A stretch of 64,000 bases of DNA from Cesiribacter sp. SM1 (GTDB taxonomy: Bacteria; Bacteroidota; Bacteroidia; Cytophagales; Cyclobacteriaceae), in assembly GCF_020178975.1 (NCBI RefSeq), contig NZ_JAHXBU010000005.1, positions 1 to 64,000 of the forward strand, given 5' to 3'. The number at the start of each line of letters is the position of its first letter. Positions within the stretch are counted from its first letter, which is position 1. Below are positions 1-9,090 of the stretch, one piece after another. The position numbers and the translations under genes were made by a program. The notes under the pieces were generated by a model. That model saw only the letters and a program-made list of their open reading frames with translations. It was not told where the DNA came from and did not search any database.

Positions 1-1546
1 GGTTATGGGCAATGGTTCTGATCTCATGGGTGGCACTATCCAGCATGGAAACCGTATGGTCGAATTTCTGGAAGCGTTCAGGTACAGCTTCTTCGCTTTT
101 TAAGATACTAAGGTGCATTTTAGTGGCCGAAAGAATACCACCCACGCCATCGTGCAGCTCACGGGCCAGCCTGCTACGTTCTTTTTCTTCGCCCTCCATG
201 AGCGCCATCAGCACTTTCATCTCACCTTCCCTTTTAAGGGCGGCCAGCTTTTCGGCATTGGCCTTTTGCTTGTTTCTGAAAAGAATATAAATGATCAGGA
301 GTGCAGAGAACAGGGTAACTACTGCAGCAAGTGTGAGGTATATAACATTATTCTTTTTCTGAATCTCCAGGCTGTTGTTGGCAATAATGAGGTTCTGCTG
401 TGCTATCTCCTTTTCCTTTTGAGTAGTTTTATACTCAACTTCCAGCCTCTGAATGTTTTGCTGGGTTTCGGCATTCAGAATTGAATCGTTTAGTGCCTCG
501 TACTGTTTTCTGTAATCCAGTGCTACCTGAGGCTTATCTATTTTTTCATGGAGTTCGGAGCCCAGCAGGTAGAGTTGCCGAAGCTCGTTCAGGGCCTCTA
601 TAGATTTACCGATTGCAATTCCTTTCTGGAGGTACTGGTAAGAATCTGTATAGTTTTCCAGGTAGTACAGGTTTTGTGCCAGGCCCCAGTAAATGTACAG
701 TTCATAGTCGGGTGCTTGGTAGGATTTTAGAGCATCTAGCGCTTTATAGTAGTAGGGCAACGCTTCTTTAAAATTAGCCTGCTGCACTTGTATATCGGCA
801 AGATTAATATAAGCATCCAATGCGTAGCTGGGGTCTTTTAATACCTTGCCCAATTTTAATACCTCTGCAAAATGGGTTGATGCAAGATCGTAATTTTTAT
901 GAAGTGTTTGACTGTTGGCAAGGTTTACCAGACTACTGGCCATTCTGGAGGTGTCCTGTAATTCCTGAGCAAGCTTATAGCTCTTGGTAGCGTATTCCAT
1001 GCCTTTTTCCTTGTTGCGCATATTCAGGTAAAGGGAGGCCAGGTTATTGCTCTGCTTACACTGAAATGATTTGTTCCCGAGGGCTTCTGATATTTCAAGT
1101 GCCTTCAGGTAGTTAGCTGCGGCAGCCTCATAGTTGGCTAAAAAATTATATTCAAGACCTATATTATTATAGGCTACAGATACATCTGCCTGCCCCAGTT
1201 GCCTGCTTAGCTCAAGAGCTTCTTCTGCTAAGGTAAGAGCTTCTTTGTACTGCCCTTTTCTGTTCAGTACCAGAATATAGTCACGCATGTACTGAACAAT
1301 GCCCCTGGTATACCCAATCTTTCTGGCAAGCTTTTCTGCCTGTTTATAATAAAGGGTGGCAGAATCTAACTGGTCTTTGTCAAAATGCGCATCTCCCAGG
1401 GCTGCCAGTTCAAGCACGCGGCTGCTATCCTGCAGCTGCGTTTGGGCAGACACGGCAGGGCTATACGCCATAACAAAGAAAATAGATAGTAAGCTTAGCC
1501 TTAGACCGAAGTTCTTAATGCCAGAACGGTAAATTAAGTAATTCAT
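1..1546 (-). CDS. TPR-containing sensor histidine kinase (HisKA_3 type), C-terminus cut by window edge
   Basis: Open from an ATG at 1546 to the left edge, about 515 codons; the ATP-binding domain and stop lie outside. The translation starts with an exported N-terminus ending near SAQ. A long run of tetratricopeptide-like helices follows (for example GLEYNFLANYEAAAANYLKA). Around residues 395-418 there is one membrane segment after a coiled coil (QNIQRLEVEYKTTQKEKE). The NarL/DegS-type dimerisation box RELHDGVGG is near residue 463, with the phospho-accepting His. Family knowledge: such periplasmic-TPR kinases phosphorylate LuxR-type response regulators. It is divergent from the gene at 2044, whose upstream region carries a perfect palindrome, so the kinase may feed a regulator acting there (inference). 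No partner regulator is visible in the window. Confidence 0.9.
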   Translation of the reverse strand, partial: MNYLIYRSGIKNFGLRLSLLSIFFVMAYSPAVSAQTQLQDSSRVLELAALGDAHFDKDQLDSATLYYKQAEKLARKIGYTRGIVQYMRDYILVLNRKGQYKEALTLAEEALELSRQLGQADVSVAYNNIGLEYNFLANYEAAAANYLKALEISEALGNKSFQCKQSNNLASLYLNMRNKEKGMEYATKSYKLAQELQDTSRMASSLVNLANSQTLHKNYDLASTHFAEVLKLGKVLKDPSYALDAYINLADIQVQQANFKEALPYYYKALDALKSYQAPDYELYIYWGLAQNLYYLENYTDSYQYLQKGIAIGKSIEALNELRQLYLLGSELHEKIDKPQVALDYRKQYEALNDSILNAETQQNIQRLEVEYKTTQKEKEIAQQNLIIANNSLEIQKKNNVIYLTLAAVVTLFSALLIIYILFRNKQKANAEKLAALKREGEMKVLMALMEGEEKERSRLARELHDGVGGILSATKMHLSILKSEEAVPERFQKFDHTVSMLDSATHEIRTIAHN

Positions 1547-1927
1547 ATAATTACAGCTGAGGTTAGTAGCTGAAGGGCCCACACGTTTCCAGGCTTTCCT
1601 CTGTCCTGAAGTTCGCTTGGATTTAAAAACGATCGGCCTGTTTCTATAAATTCGAGCTGTAAAATTATAATAGTTAATTGTAAAATTCTAATAGTGTAAT
1701 GATTTAGTTATATCGATTCAGATGAATTTTATTCATCTGATCCTGTTAATCGCTGTAGTACTAATTCGCTAATATTCAGTGTTGGATAAGGAATGAATCC
1801 ATTTTTTCGATAGAAGCATTTTAGGAGCAATGCCAGTTCTGGAGAAAGTTTTTCTGCTGCAGTAAGCCCATCACAGAGCGCTTCTGAACAGCTAAGCTGC
1901 CCCGGGGTCTACGGACTAACCATCCTC
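1547..1927. other. Intergenic region between divergent genes, no gene seen
   Basis: AT-rich spacer between the kinase and the beta-barrel gene. I see no ORF with protein-like composition. A short direct repeat of TTCATCTGAT/ATTCATCTGATCC character lies near 1720-1742. The kinase promoter should lie here on the minus strand, but I could not find a clear TAnnTTTG element for it. Confidence 0.5.
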
Positions 1928-1999
1928 TACGTACTAGTACGTATTTCTACAGTTCATATTTTCTGCGCATAAGGCACTGCCAGGGGCCCTGTAATTTTG
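1928..1999 (+). promoter_or_regulatory. Palindrome-controlled promoter, copy 1 (TACGTACTAGTACGTA plus TAATTTTG)
   Basis: A perfect 16-bp palindrome, TACGTACTAGTACGTA, spans 1928-1943. After exactly 48 bases comes TAATTTTG (1992-1999), a full match to the Bacteroidota -7 element TAnnTTTG. No convincing -33 TTG lies at the usual distance, which suggests activator dependence. The intervening 48 bases are strongly similar to those at 7455-7502 upstream of the OmpA-family gene. Because the transcript should start just downstream of 1999, the GTG at 1999 cannot be the start of the next gene and the ATG at 2044 is preferred. Confidence 0.75.
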
Positions 2000-2043
2000 T
2001 GCTCATCATCAGACAAATTATTAACCTCTCAAAAATCAGAAAA

Positions 2044-2622
2044 ATGAAAAAGCACATGTTCACCCTGGCTGTTTTACTTTTTTGCGCTGTTTCCGGCGCT
2101 TTTGCTCAGCAGTACACAAAAGGCGATATCACCGCCAATGCCGGTATATCCATCGGTACTATTGGTTACAACTGGGGCTGGTATGGAAACTCCAGCGGCT
2201 TTCTGCCCCTTACCCTCAATGCAGAGTACAGCCTTAACGACAAGTTTGCGGTTGGCCCTTACCTGGGCTACTACGGAAGGTCTTTCAAATATGGCGATGG
2301 CTACAAGGATAAGTTCACTGCTCTTTCTTTTGGCGCCCGGGGCACCTTTCATGCTAGTGCGTTCCTGAATGAGGCTTTGAACTGGAACATCAATGAAGAA
2401 AAGCTGGACCTGTATGGTTCAGTGATGATTGGCCTGGAGACCAACACCTGGAAATTTGATGACAGGTACAATGGCATCAATACCTATTCCAATGGAACCA
2501 GTGTGTTGTTTGGTCCGGTGCTGGGTGCCCGTTATAACTTCAATCCTGCTTTTGGTGCATTTGCCGAACTTGGCAGGGGAGCATTCGGGTACATTACCCT
2601 GGGTGCTTCAGCAAGGTTCTGA
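2044..2622 (+). CDS. Exported outer-membrane beta-barrel protein
   Basis: 192 residues from ATG 2044. An in-frame GTG at 1999 overlaps the predicted -7 element and is rejected as start. The N-terminus MKKHMFTLAVLLFCAVSGAFAQ is a standard signal peptide. The rest alternates aromatic/hydrophobic and polar residues with many Gly, Tyr and Phe, ending in a terminal strand FGYITLGASARF with C-terminal Phe, as in outer-membrane barrels. Segments such as YSLNDKFAVGPYLGYYG fit the small outer-membrane porin-like families common in Bacteroidota. Substrate unknown. It is driven by the palindromic promoter and followed by a hairpin, so probably a single-gene transcript. Confidence 0.85.
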   Translation: MKKHMFTLAVLLFCAVSGAFAQQYTKGDITANAGISIGTIGYNWGWYGNSSGFLPLTLNAEYSLNDKFAVGPYLGYYGRSFKYGDGYKDKFTALSFGARGTFHASAFLNEALNWNINEEKLDLYGSVMIGLETNTWKFDDRYNGINTYSNGTSVLFGPVLGARYNFNPAFGAFAELGRGAFGYITLGASARF

Positions 2623-2635
2623 TGAGAGGTGAGAA

Positions 2636-2669
2636 GTATGGCACTGTCGGAACTGGTACAGTGCCATAC
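2636..2669 (+). terminator. Hairpin after the beta-barrel gene
   Basis: GTATGGCACTGT pairs perfectly with ACAGTGCCATAC, with a 10-base loop. The following sequence is pyrimidine-rich but lacks a clean T run, so it could be a weak terminator or an mRNA 3'-end stabiliser. Confidence 0.5.
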
Positions 2670-2764
2670 ATACCTCTTCTGCTGTATCTGCTTCTTACTT
2701 AATAGGCAGCCCACTCACAACACTAATCAGTAAAACGCTCTCTTCTACATCTCTCTCTTGATCA

Positions 2765-5722
2765 ATGTATATTTTACCCTTTTCTACCAGAAGGCTGGGG
2801 CAGTTTTTGGCTGCTCTATGTTTATGTTATCTGGGCTTATGTGGCAGGGTGGAGGCCCAGGCCAACAAAGCTCCTGTTTTTAAAGGCTTCACTGCAGGGG
2901 CAGGAGCTAAGCTTACCGTAACAGACTATATTTCAACAATAGCGGGCACAGGAGGCTCTGCCGGCTTCGGTGGTGACGGAGGTCCGGCTGCCGCCGCTAA
3001 ATTATACCAGCCTTTTTCTGTTGTATCCGATGTATCCGGTAATCTGTATATAGCAGATGAATACAACCACCGCATCCGGAAAGTTGATGCAGCAACAGGC
3101 CGCATCAGTACCATAGCAGGTACAGGTACTCCACAATACGGAGGCGATGGTGGTCCCGCAACGGCAGCCTCGTTTTATATGCCAAACGGACTTGCCATAG
3201 ACAAAAGCGGCAACCTCTACGTTTGCGACCGCTATAACAACCGCGTTAGAAGGATAGATGCTGTTACCGGCATTATCACTACTTATGCCGGCGTAGGACC
3301 AACGGGTGTATCTAATGCCGGCTACGGCGGCGATGGTGGTCCGGCTGCCAGTGCCAGGCTATTTTCCCCGGTAGCCCTGGCTTTCGATCAGGACGATAAC
3401 CTCTACATAGCCGACCAGTACAATAACCGGGTAAGAAAGGTGAGCAAAGCTACCGGTACCATAACAACCGTAGCGGGTATTGGAACAGGTGGCTTTTCCG
3501 GTGATGGAGGCCAGGCTACAGCTGCTAAGCTTCGCACACCCTCTGGCATTGCACTCGACCAGGCAGGAAACCTTTACATTGCCGACAGAACAAACCATGT
3601 GATCCGCAGAGTAGACATTGCCATCGGCATAATTACCACCATAGCAGGGGTGGGAGAGGTGTCTGGTGCAGATGCTGACGGTAAACCTGCCACGGAAACC
3701 AAAATTTATGCACCCCAGGGTGTTGGGGTTGATGCAAACGGCACTGTGCTTTTTACAGACATCAATCATAAGCTAAGGTATATCGATAAGGGAGGCATAA
3801 TGCAAAGCCTCGCAGGCAGCAGCGGTGGCTTTTCCGGCGACGGAGGCAGGCCACTTGACGCTAAAATGAACAGGCCACACAGCATAATTACGCTCCCTAC
3901 AGGAGAGCTGCTGCTGGCCGATTATAACAACCACGCCATCAGGAAAATCAGCAGTAACTATACAGTTGCCATCAACGAAAAACTGGCTGCTGGCACCAGG
4001 GTGGTGAGCATGAGCGCCTACGAGCCAGATGCGCAAAACATCAGCTATAGCATTACTGCAGGTAATACCCACGGTGCTTTTGCAATAAATGCCAGTACGG
4101 GAGTACTAACGGTAGCCAATAGCAGCGCACTTGATTTTGAAACCACTCCTGTTTTTAACCTTTCGCTGGGTATCAGCGATGGTGCACTAACCACTACTGT
4201 TCCCTTAACCATTACGCTGAATGACCTGGCAAAACCTGTGGTAAGCACCACAGCGGCTACAGCCATAAAGGGCAGCAGCGCAAGCATGGGCGGAAACATT
4301 AGCAATGAAGGTGGCGGAGCAGTTACAGCCCGTGGCATTGAATGGGGAACTGCTGCAGGAACATACCCCCACAAGGTTAACATGGGCAGTGGCAAAGGCA
4401 GTTTTGCACAGGCAGTTACAGGCTTACAGGCAGGCACTACCTATTATTACAGGGCTTATGCAACTAATGATGAGGGTACTGCTTATGGTGCTGAAATGAA
4501 TTTTACCACACCAAATGGCGCACCCCGCATCACCGCACAAAGCTTCAGTTTGGATGAGCATGCACCAAACGGCACATTGGTAGGAAAGATGCTTGCATCA
4601 GATCCTGATGGACAGGCGCTTACCTACAGGATTGACGCTGGCAATGATGAAAGTGCCTTTGCAATAGATCCCTTAACGGGTGCCATTACAGTTGCCAATT
4701 CCAGTGCACTTGACTTTGAAATATGGCAGGACTTCCTGCTGCTGATTAAGGTAAGTGATGGCAAGGCAGAAGCAGGTGCCCATGCCCACATCAGCCTCAA
4801 TAATTTGAATGATGTGGCGCCGGTAGCAGCTGTGGCTATCGGTAACCAGGTAGTAGCGGAAGATTTACCTTTCAGCTTTAGCTTCGGAACAGATGCTTTT
4901 ACCGACCCGGAGGGGGAGGAGCTTCGCTACACTGCCAGCCTGGCAAACGGAGAAGCGCTGCCTGAATGGCTAAGTTTTTCTGGCACCAGCAGAGGTTTTT
5001 CAGGAACAGCCCTGCAGCTACATGTAGGGGTGTACAACATCAAAGTCACGGCTGCTGATCCTGATAATAATACTGCCTCCCAGCTTTTTACCCTAAGCGT
5101 TCAGGATGTAAACGATGCCCCGCTATCGCTAAGCCTGAGTAATAATAAAATAAATGCCGGAGCTGCCAGCGGAACCCAAATCGGAACCTTTGCTACCGAA
5201 GATGAGGATATGGCAGACATCCATACCTACAGCCTGGTACCTGGAGAAGGAGCCACTGATAATGCGCTCTTCAGCATAGAAACAAACCGCCTGCTGACTA
5301 ACACAGTACTGCCGGTGAATGGAAAAACCAGCTACCGCGTGCGGGTGAAAGTGAGCGATGGGCAGGGGGCTAGCCTTGAAAAAGACTTTACCATTCAGCT
5401 GGAGCAGTCAGAGAACGAACCTCGTGCCTCTGCCTTTCTACCGAACCTGTTTTCTCCAAATGGCGATGGTAACAACGACCGGTTTATTCTGCGTGCAGCC
5501 AATGTAGAAAATGCACGGCTGCGCATTTTTAACCGAATGGGACAGCTGGTGTATGAAAACAGCAATGTGCAGCAGCTCCTTAGCCAGGGCTGGGATGGCA
5601 CACAGGGAGGGGAGCCACAACCCGAAGGGGCCTACATCTGGCAGCTGGAAGGCACTCTCACCGATAACACGCCACTGCGCATCGAGGGTAAAAGCCTCGG
5701 AACAATTGTCCTGATCCGCTAA
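2765..5722 (+). CDS. Large secreted NHL-repeat/cadherin-like protein with T9SS type B (CHU_C) sorting domain
   Basis: 985 residues with an N-terminal signal peptide ending around VEAQ. Residues ~55-395 hold about six NHL-type beta-propeller repeats marked by recurring GGDGGPA and NLYIADxYNxRIRKV segments. Residues ~400-490, ~590-690 and ~790-890 look cadherin-like (GxFAIxxxTGxLTVANSSALDFE), with a fibronectin-like unit at ~495-585 (AGTTYYYRAYATNDEGTAYG) and a dystroglycan-like unit at ~695-790. The last ~90 residues are the gliding-motility-associated C-terminal domain (LFSPNGDGNNDRF, FNRMGQLVYE), a T9SS type B signal. Family knowledge: such proteins are secreted and held at or released from the cell surface. 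It precedes a PorP/SprF gene by 11 bases, the usual pairing. Its ligand is unknown. Confidence 0.92.
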   Translation: MYILPFSTRRLGQFLAALCLCYLGLCGRVEAQANKAPVFKGFTAGAGAKLTVTDYISTIAGTGGSAGFGGDGGPAAAAKLYQPFSVVSDVSGNLYIADEYNHRIRKVDAATGRISTIAGTGTPQYGGDGGPATAASFYMPNGLAIDKSGNLYVCDRYNNRVRRIDAVTGIITTYAGVGPTGVSNAGYGGDGGPAASARLFSPVALAFDQDDNLYIADQYNNRVRKVSKATGTITTVAGIGTGGFSGDGGQATAAKLRTPSGIALDQAGNLYIADRTNHVIRRVDIAIGIITTIAGVGEVSGADADGKPATETKIYAPQGVGVDANGTVLFTDINHKLRYIDKGGIMQSLAGSSGGFSGDGGRPLDAKMNRPHSIITLPTGELLLADYNNHAIRKISSNYTVAINEKLAAGTRVVSMSAYEPDAQNISYSITAGNTHGAFAINASTGVLTVANSSALDFETTPVFNLSLGISDGALTTTVPLTITLNDLAKPVVSTTAATAIKGSSASMGGNISNEGGGAVTARGIEWGTAAGTYPHKVNMGSGKGSFAQAVTGLQAGTTYYYRAYATNDEGTAYGAEMNFTTPNGAPRITAQSFSLDEHAPNGTLVGKMLASDPDGQALTYRIDAGNDESAFAIDPLTGAITVANSSALDFEIWQDFLLLIKVSDGKAEAGAHAHISLNNLNDVAPVAAVAIGNQVVAEDLPFSFSFGTDAFTDPEGEELRYTASLANGEALPEWLSFSGTSRGFSGTALQLHVGVYNIKVTAADPDNNTASQLFTLSVQDVNDAPLSLSLSNNKINAGAASGTQIGTFATEDEDMADIHTYSLVPGEGATDNALFSIETNRLLTNTVLPVNGKTSYRVRVKVSDGQGASLEKDFTIQLEQSENEPRASAFLPNLFSPNGDGNNDRFILRAANVENARLRIFNRMGQLVYENSNVQQLLSQGWDGTQGGEPQPEGAYIWQLEGTLTDNTPLRIEGKSLGTIVLIR

Positions 5723-5733
5723 GCAATACCACC

Positions 5734-6717
5734 ATGACGAGTATACGCACATTAATTATTCTTTTTGCACTCCTGCTTTCAGGAGAGCTTATAGCCCAGG
5801 TGCCGGCCTTCTCCCAATATTGGCTAAGCCAGCAACAGACTACGGCCACAGCCATGGCCCATACAACCTATACACAGGTAACAGCGCATTACCGCAAGCA
5901 ATTGCTGGCACCAGCGCTGGGGTACAAAACTTTTGGTTTAAGTGGTAGTATGCCACTATACTACAAAAGCAGCCACAAACTTTTTGGAACAGCGGGCATT
6001 AGCCTGCTGCACGACGAAAGCGGAGCCCCTGGCCTGCTGCGCACACAGGGTGTTGTTGGGGGCTATACCAGCCACATCCATATAAGCAGCAGACATCAGT
6101 TGCTGGGTGGTGTACAGCTGGGCTACTGGCACCGCAGCATTAACTGGAGCAAGGTAAGTACGGACAGCCAGTACCAGGATGGGGCGCCTGTAGCGGGCGC
6201 TGATACAGGAGAGCAGTGGTCGGGCCAGGGCAGCTCGGTGCTGCAGGTAAACCTGGGGCTTGGCTGGCACTATACCAATGAGCAGGGAGAGCAGGTAGCC
6301 CGCATAAGCCTGGGGGCTGCCAATGTAAACAGGCCCAAGTATAAAAGCCTGGATAACAGCAAGCCAGAAGGAACACCACTGCATTTAACTGTGACAGGTG
6401 CTGTACTGGCACTAAATACTCCTGCCATTGCCATAGAGCCTGGCTTCATATTGCAACAGGAACAGAAGCATACCCAAGTTGCCGTTGGCGCGCTTTTCAG
6501 CAAAGCCCTTGCTGCAGGTGGCAGCATAGCAGAAAGTTTAGTGGGGCTGTCGGCCTATTACAGCCACCAGCAGGCCTTTAGGCTGTCGCTGCAGCTGCTG
6601 CAGCCAAAGTTCCTGGTCGGCATCGGCTACGACATACCTGCAGGCACTGCGGCAGATAGCAGGATCACAAGTGCCCTGGAGGTACACATTGGCTGGCGTA
6701 TGCAAAAGGGCCAGTAA
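5734..6717 (+). CDS. PorP/SprF family outer-membrane protein
   Basis: 327 residues. The signal peptide ends near LIAQ and is followed by the family's typical start, VPAFSQYWLSQQQTTATAMAHT. Next come a barrel with alternating strands (YKTFGLSGSMPLYYKSSHKL, ISLGAANVNRP) and the recurring SLQLLQPKFLVGIGYD element near the C-terminus. Length matches PorP/SprF proteins (about 300-340). Family knowledge: these barrels accompany CHU_C-domain T9SS substrates and help attach or deliver them at the surface (SprF for SprB). It starts 11 bases after the CHU_C gene and is clearly co-transcribed with it, so the preceding protein is its probable client. Confidence 0.92.
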   Translation: MTSIRTLIILFALLLSGELIAQVPAFSQYWLSQQQTTATAMAHTTYTQVTAHYRKQLLAPALGYKTFGLSGSMPLYYKSSHKLFGTAGISLLHDESGAPGLLRTQGVVGGYTSHIHISSRHQLLGGVQLGYWHRSINWSKVSTDSQYQDGAPVAGADTGEQWSGQGSSVLQVNLGLGWHYTNEQGEQVARISLGAANVNRPKYKSLDNSKPEGTPLHLTVTGAVLALNTPAIAIEPGFILQQEQKHTQVAVGALFSKALAAGGSIAESLVGLSAYYSHQQAFRLSLQLLQPKFLVGIGYDIPAGTAADSRITSALEVHIGWRMQKGQ

Positions 6718-6751
6718 CAGAAAACACCTTTACCATTTAAACCAAAGCGGC

Positions 6752-7201
6752 ATGAAAACTATGTATGCTATGTATGGTACCATCTTTTTAATGCTGATGC
6801 TCGGACTTCCTCTTAGCGTCTGGTCGCAAAGCCTGCCAGCAATGGAAGCAAAAAAGGATCAGCTGCTGGAAAAGCGTTATGCTACCTGCCTGCTGGCGCT
6901 ACGGGAAAAAGACGATGCCAAAACCCTGACCATGCTGCAGGCCATGGCAGAGGAGTACATTGCTGAAATGGAAAAGTTTAAACCGGCTTACGAAAAGTGG
7001 TACAGGTCGCTTAGCCTGGAGGAAAGCACTGAGCTCCTGGAGCAGATCAATAATAAAAAGTGGATCCTGTTGATGCAGGAGCTTCAGTTCGATGAAGAGA
7101 TCTTTAAGCGTTTCATTAAAAATCCGGAGCTGAAGCAGGAATATGAAAACATACAGTTCCAGTGCGACCTTGCCTCCAGAATGGATCTGCTGATCGAGTA
7201 A
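6752..7201 (+). CDS. Small secreted helical protein of unknown function
   Basis: 149 residues from the ATG at 6752. An upstream in-frame start at 6671 would lie inside the PorP/SprF gene and precede the signal peptide. The signal peptide MKTMYAMYGTIFLMLMLGLPLSVWSQ is clear. The mature part is highly charged and predicted helical (MEAKKDQLLEKRYATCLLAL, EEYIAEMEKFKPAYEKWY), with two cysteines (Cys in ATCLL and QFQCDL). I recognise no family. It is the third gene of the CHU_C-PorP transcript and is followed by a terminator, so it may be an accessory of that surface system (inference). Confidence 0.8.
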   Translation: MKTMYAMYGTIFLMLMLGLPLSVWSQSLPAMEAKKDQLLEKRYATCLLALREKDDAKTLTMLQAMAEEYIAEMEKFKPAYEKWYRSLSLEESTELLEQINNKKWILLMQELQFDEEIFKRFIKNPELKQEYENIQFQCDLASRMDLLIE

Positions 7202-7258
7202 GCATCGGGCGGCGGGATAACGCTATAGGTTGCTTCGTACTTTTCTGCTTGATCCGAA

Positions 7259-7295
7259 CAAAGCCCTGGCACCAAAGCTGGGGCTTTGCTTTTAT
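7259..7295 (+). terminator. Intrinsic terminator of the CHU_C-PorP operon
   Basis: CAAAGCCC at 7259-7266 pairs with GGGCTTTG at 7281-7288 and is followed by CTTTTATG. It sits 58 bases after the stop of the third gene and closes the unit beginning at 2765. Confidence 0.7.
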
Positions 7296-7438
7296 GCACA
7301 TCAGCCCAGATCATAATCGGAAGCTGCTATCTGGCAGGCGGTGTGTTTGCATCTGTGGCGAAGGCTGCCCGATACATCATTAATTCTGCTAATGGCTTGG
7401 TAAGCTGCAGTAGCTTAAGGGTTTATGTTGTGTGTGGC

Positions 7439-7510
7439 TACGTACTAATACGTATTTGTGCATATCAAATTTTCTACGCACAAAGCCCGGCCATGACTGC
7501 TGTAATTTTG
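7439..7510 (+). promoter_or_regulatory. Palindrome-controlled promoter, copy 2 (TACGTACTAATACGTA plus TAATTTTG)
   Basis: TACGTACTAATACGTA at 7439-7454 differs by one base from the perfect palindrome at 1928. TAATTTTG follows at 7503-7510, exactly the same 48-base spacing. The spacer conserves blocks such as TTTTCT and CGCA at matching positions. It drives the OmpA-family gene at 7558, whose start is 48 bases after the -7 element. Confidence 0.75.
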
Positions 7511-7557
7511 CTCCTGTAAAAACAGCTAATCAAAATTAACTCAACTCTTTATCAGTC

Positions 7558-8382
7558 ATGAAACAAATTTTTGCCCATGTAGGCCTGCTGTTGCTGTGCC
7601 TGTTCTGGAATGGCCTTCCAGGCTTTGCCCAGGATTGCGAAGGTTGTAAAGACCATACGCTCTTCAGCCGGATGCCTAATTTTTACATCGTGAACTACAG
7701 CAGTAACTACGATGGCTTTGAGATGAGACTACCTGAAAACGAGTCAAAAAATGTAGAAGGGCAGCGCACCCACATCGAATACAGCTTTGATTATGAGAGT
7801 GGACTGCAACACCCAAGCATGCTACAGGTAAAGCGCAACTACCAGAATGCCATGAAGAAAATAGGCGGAAAAGTAGTGTTGGATGGAGCTTACTACTCCA
7901 CCATGCTAGTAAACAAGAACGGCAAGGAGATATGGGTAAACCTGGAATTAAGCAACGAGGGAGGCTTCATTTACCTGGATGTGGTGGAGGTAGAGGCCAT
8001 GCAGCAGGAAATATCAGCAAACGATATGCTGGAGGCGCTGAATACCAACGGTTTTGTAGCCCTCTACATCAACTTTGATACCAGCAAGGCCAGCATTACT
8101 GCAGATTCACAAGCCATCATTGATCAGGTGGCGGAGCTGCTGAATAACAACCCGGAGCTTAAGCTAAGCATTGAAGGTCATACGGATAACAGGGGAGATG
8201 CAGCCAGTAACAAAGCGTTATCAGAGCAGCGCTCAAAAGCAGTTAGCAGTGCTCTGGTTGCCAAAGGTGTTGCAGCAAACCGCCTAAGCAGCCTTGGCTG
8301 GGGCATGGAGCACCCTATTGCCGATAACCGCACAGAAGATGGCAGAGCCCTAAACCGGAGGGTTGAGCTTGTAAAGAAGTAA
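7558..8382 (+). CDS. OmpA-family peptidoglycan-binding outer-membrane protein
   Basis: 274 residues with a signal peptide (LLLLCLFWNGLPGFAQ). The N-terminal half (residues ~25-150) is a compact domain with a CEGC motif just after cleavage and no recognised family. Residues ~160-274 are an OmpA C-terminal domain: ALYINFDTSKASI, LSIEGHTDNRGD, NKALSEQRSKAVSSALV, LSSLGWGMEHPIADN and a final RALNRRVEL. Family knowledge: this domain binds diaminopimelate-type peptidoglycan and tethers the outer membrane to the wall. It has its own palindromic promoter and heads a unit with the two exported proteins that follow. Confidence 0.92.
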   Translation: MKQIFAHVGLLLLCLFWNGLPGFAQDCEGCKDHTLFSRMPNFYIVNYSSNYDGFEMRLPENESKNVEGQRTHIEYSFDYESGLQHPSMLQVKRNYQNAMKKIGGKVVLDGAYYSTMLVNKNGKEIWVNLELSNEGGFIYLDVVEVEAMQQEISANDMLEALNTNGFVALYINFDTSKASITADSQAIIDQVAELLNNNPELKLSIEGHTDNRGDAASNKALSEQRSKAVSSALVAKGVAANRLSSLGWGMEHPIADNRTEDGRALNRRVELVKK

Positions 8383-8436
8383 TCCGGGCAAACCTTTCTT
8401 GGTAAAATATTCTGCTAAAATTAATCACCTAACATC

Positions 8437-9090
8437 ATGCATATCACAAAAATAATGAGCCGGGCAGCCTGTGTGCTACTGCTTGTAAGCCTGTTCTCCT
8501 TTGCTCCTGCAGCTGTGTTCAGCAGTGTGTTTGAGCAGCTGGGCCTAAGCAGAGAAGAGGCGCAGGAAGATATCGTATCCAGCTTTATGGGCGGCAGTTT
8601 GTATAACAGGAATATGTCTGCAGCCAGGAGTATTCCTGTATCTGCACGGGCAGCCGTAGTGCAGCAGATTGCGCTGTTTGCCAAAGAAGTGGTAAACACC
8701 CCGGCCTTTATAGAAGCATATCAGCAGGAGCGTGAAAACAATAAACCCCTGGAGTCTGATTTTTTCCCCGAAAATGGAGAGCTGTATCCTGCCGAGGAGC
8801 AGGCAGAGATGCGAAAGTATTTCAAAATGGCAGTCCAGGAGTGGGAGCAGCAGTATCCGCAGGACCACCGCCTTTTTTTGAAGCAGCGCCTCCGGGAGTT
8901 TCTGGCTGTTACCGCCGATGTGGATTTTGCCGCCGCCCTGGAAAAGCACCCCTATATGAATAAGATGGTTTTTGTAAACCAGGAGTACGAAAGCAAGCCT
9001 GAAGAATGGAAAAAAGCCTTTAGAGCTGGAAACGAAGCTACCGCTGCCGCCAGGCAGTTTGCCGGGCAGTGGCTCAAAGAACTTCCCTGA
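8437..9090 (+). CDS. Exported helical protein of unknown function
   Basis: 217 residues from ATG 8437; an alternative ATG at 8455 would give a tighter signal peptide (MSRAACVLLLVSLFSFAPAAVF). The mature part is mostly charged helix (NNKPLESDFFPENGELYPAEEQ, KQRLREFLAVTADVDFAAAL) without cysteines after the signal. No family recognised. It lies 54 bases after the OmpA-family gene with no terminator between, so probably the same transcript; a periplasmic partner role is only a guess. Confidence 0.8.
   Translation: MHITKIMSRAACVLLLVSLFSFAPAAVFSSVFEQLGLSREEAQEDIVSSFMGGSLYNRNMSAARSIPVSARAAVVQQIALFAKEVVNTPAFIEAYQQERENNKPLESDFFPENGELYPAEEQAEMRKYFKMAVQEWEQQYPQDHRLFLKQRLREFLAVTADVDFAAALEKHPYMNKMVFVNQEYESKPEEWKKAFRAGNEATAAARQFAGQWLKELP

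Noticed and set aside
7162-7383. 73-codon frame across the terminator after the CHU_C-PorP operon
   Set aside because: It overlaps the end of the upstream gene and the hairpin, and is Cys/His-rich without a motif; likely chance.
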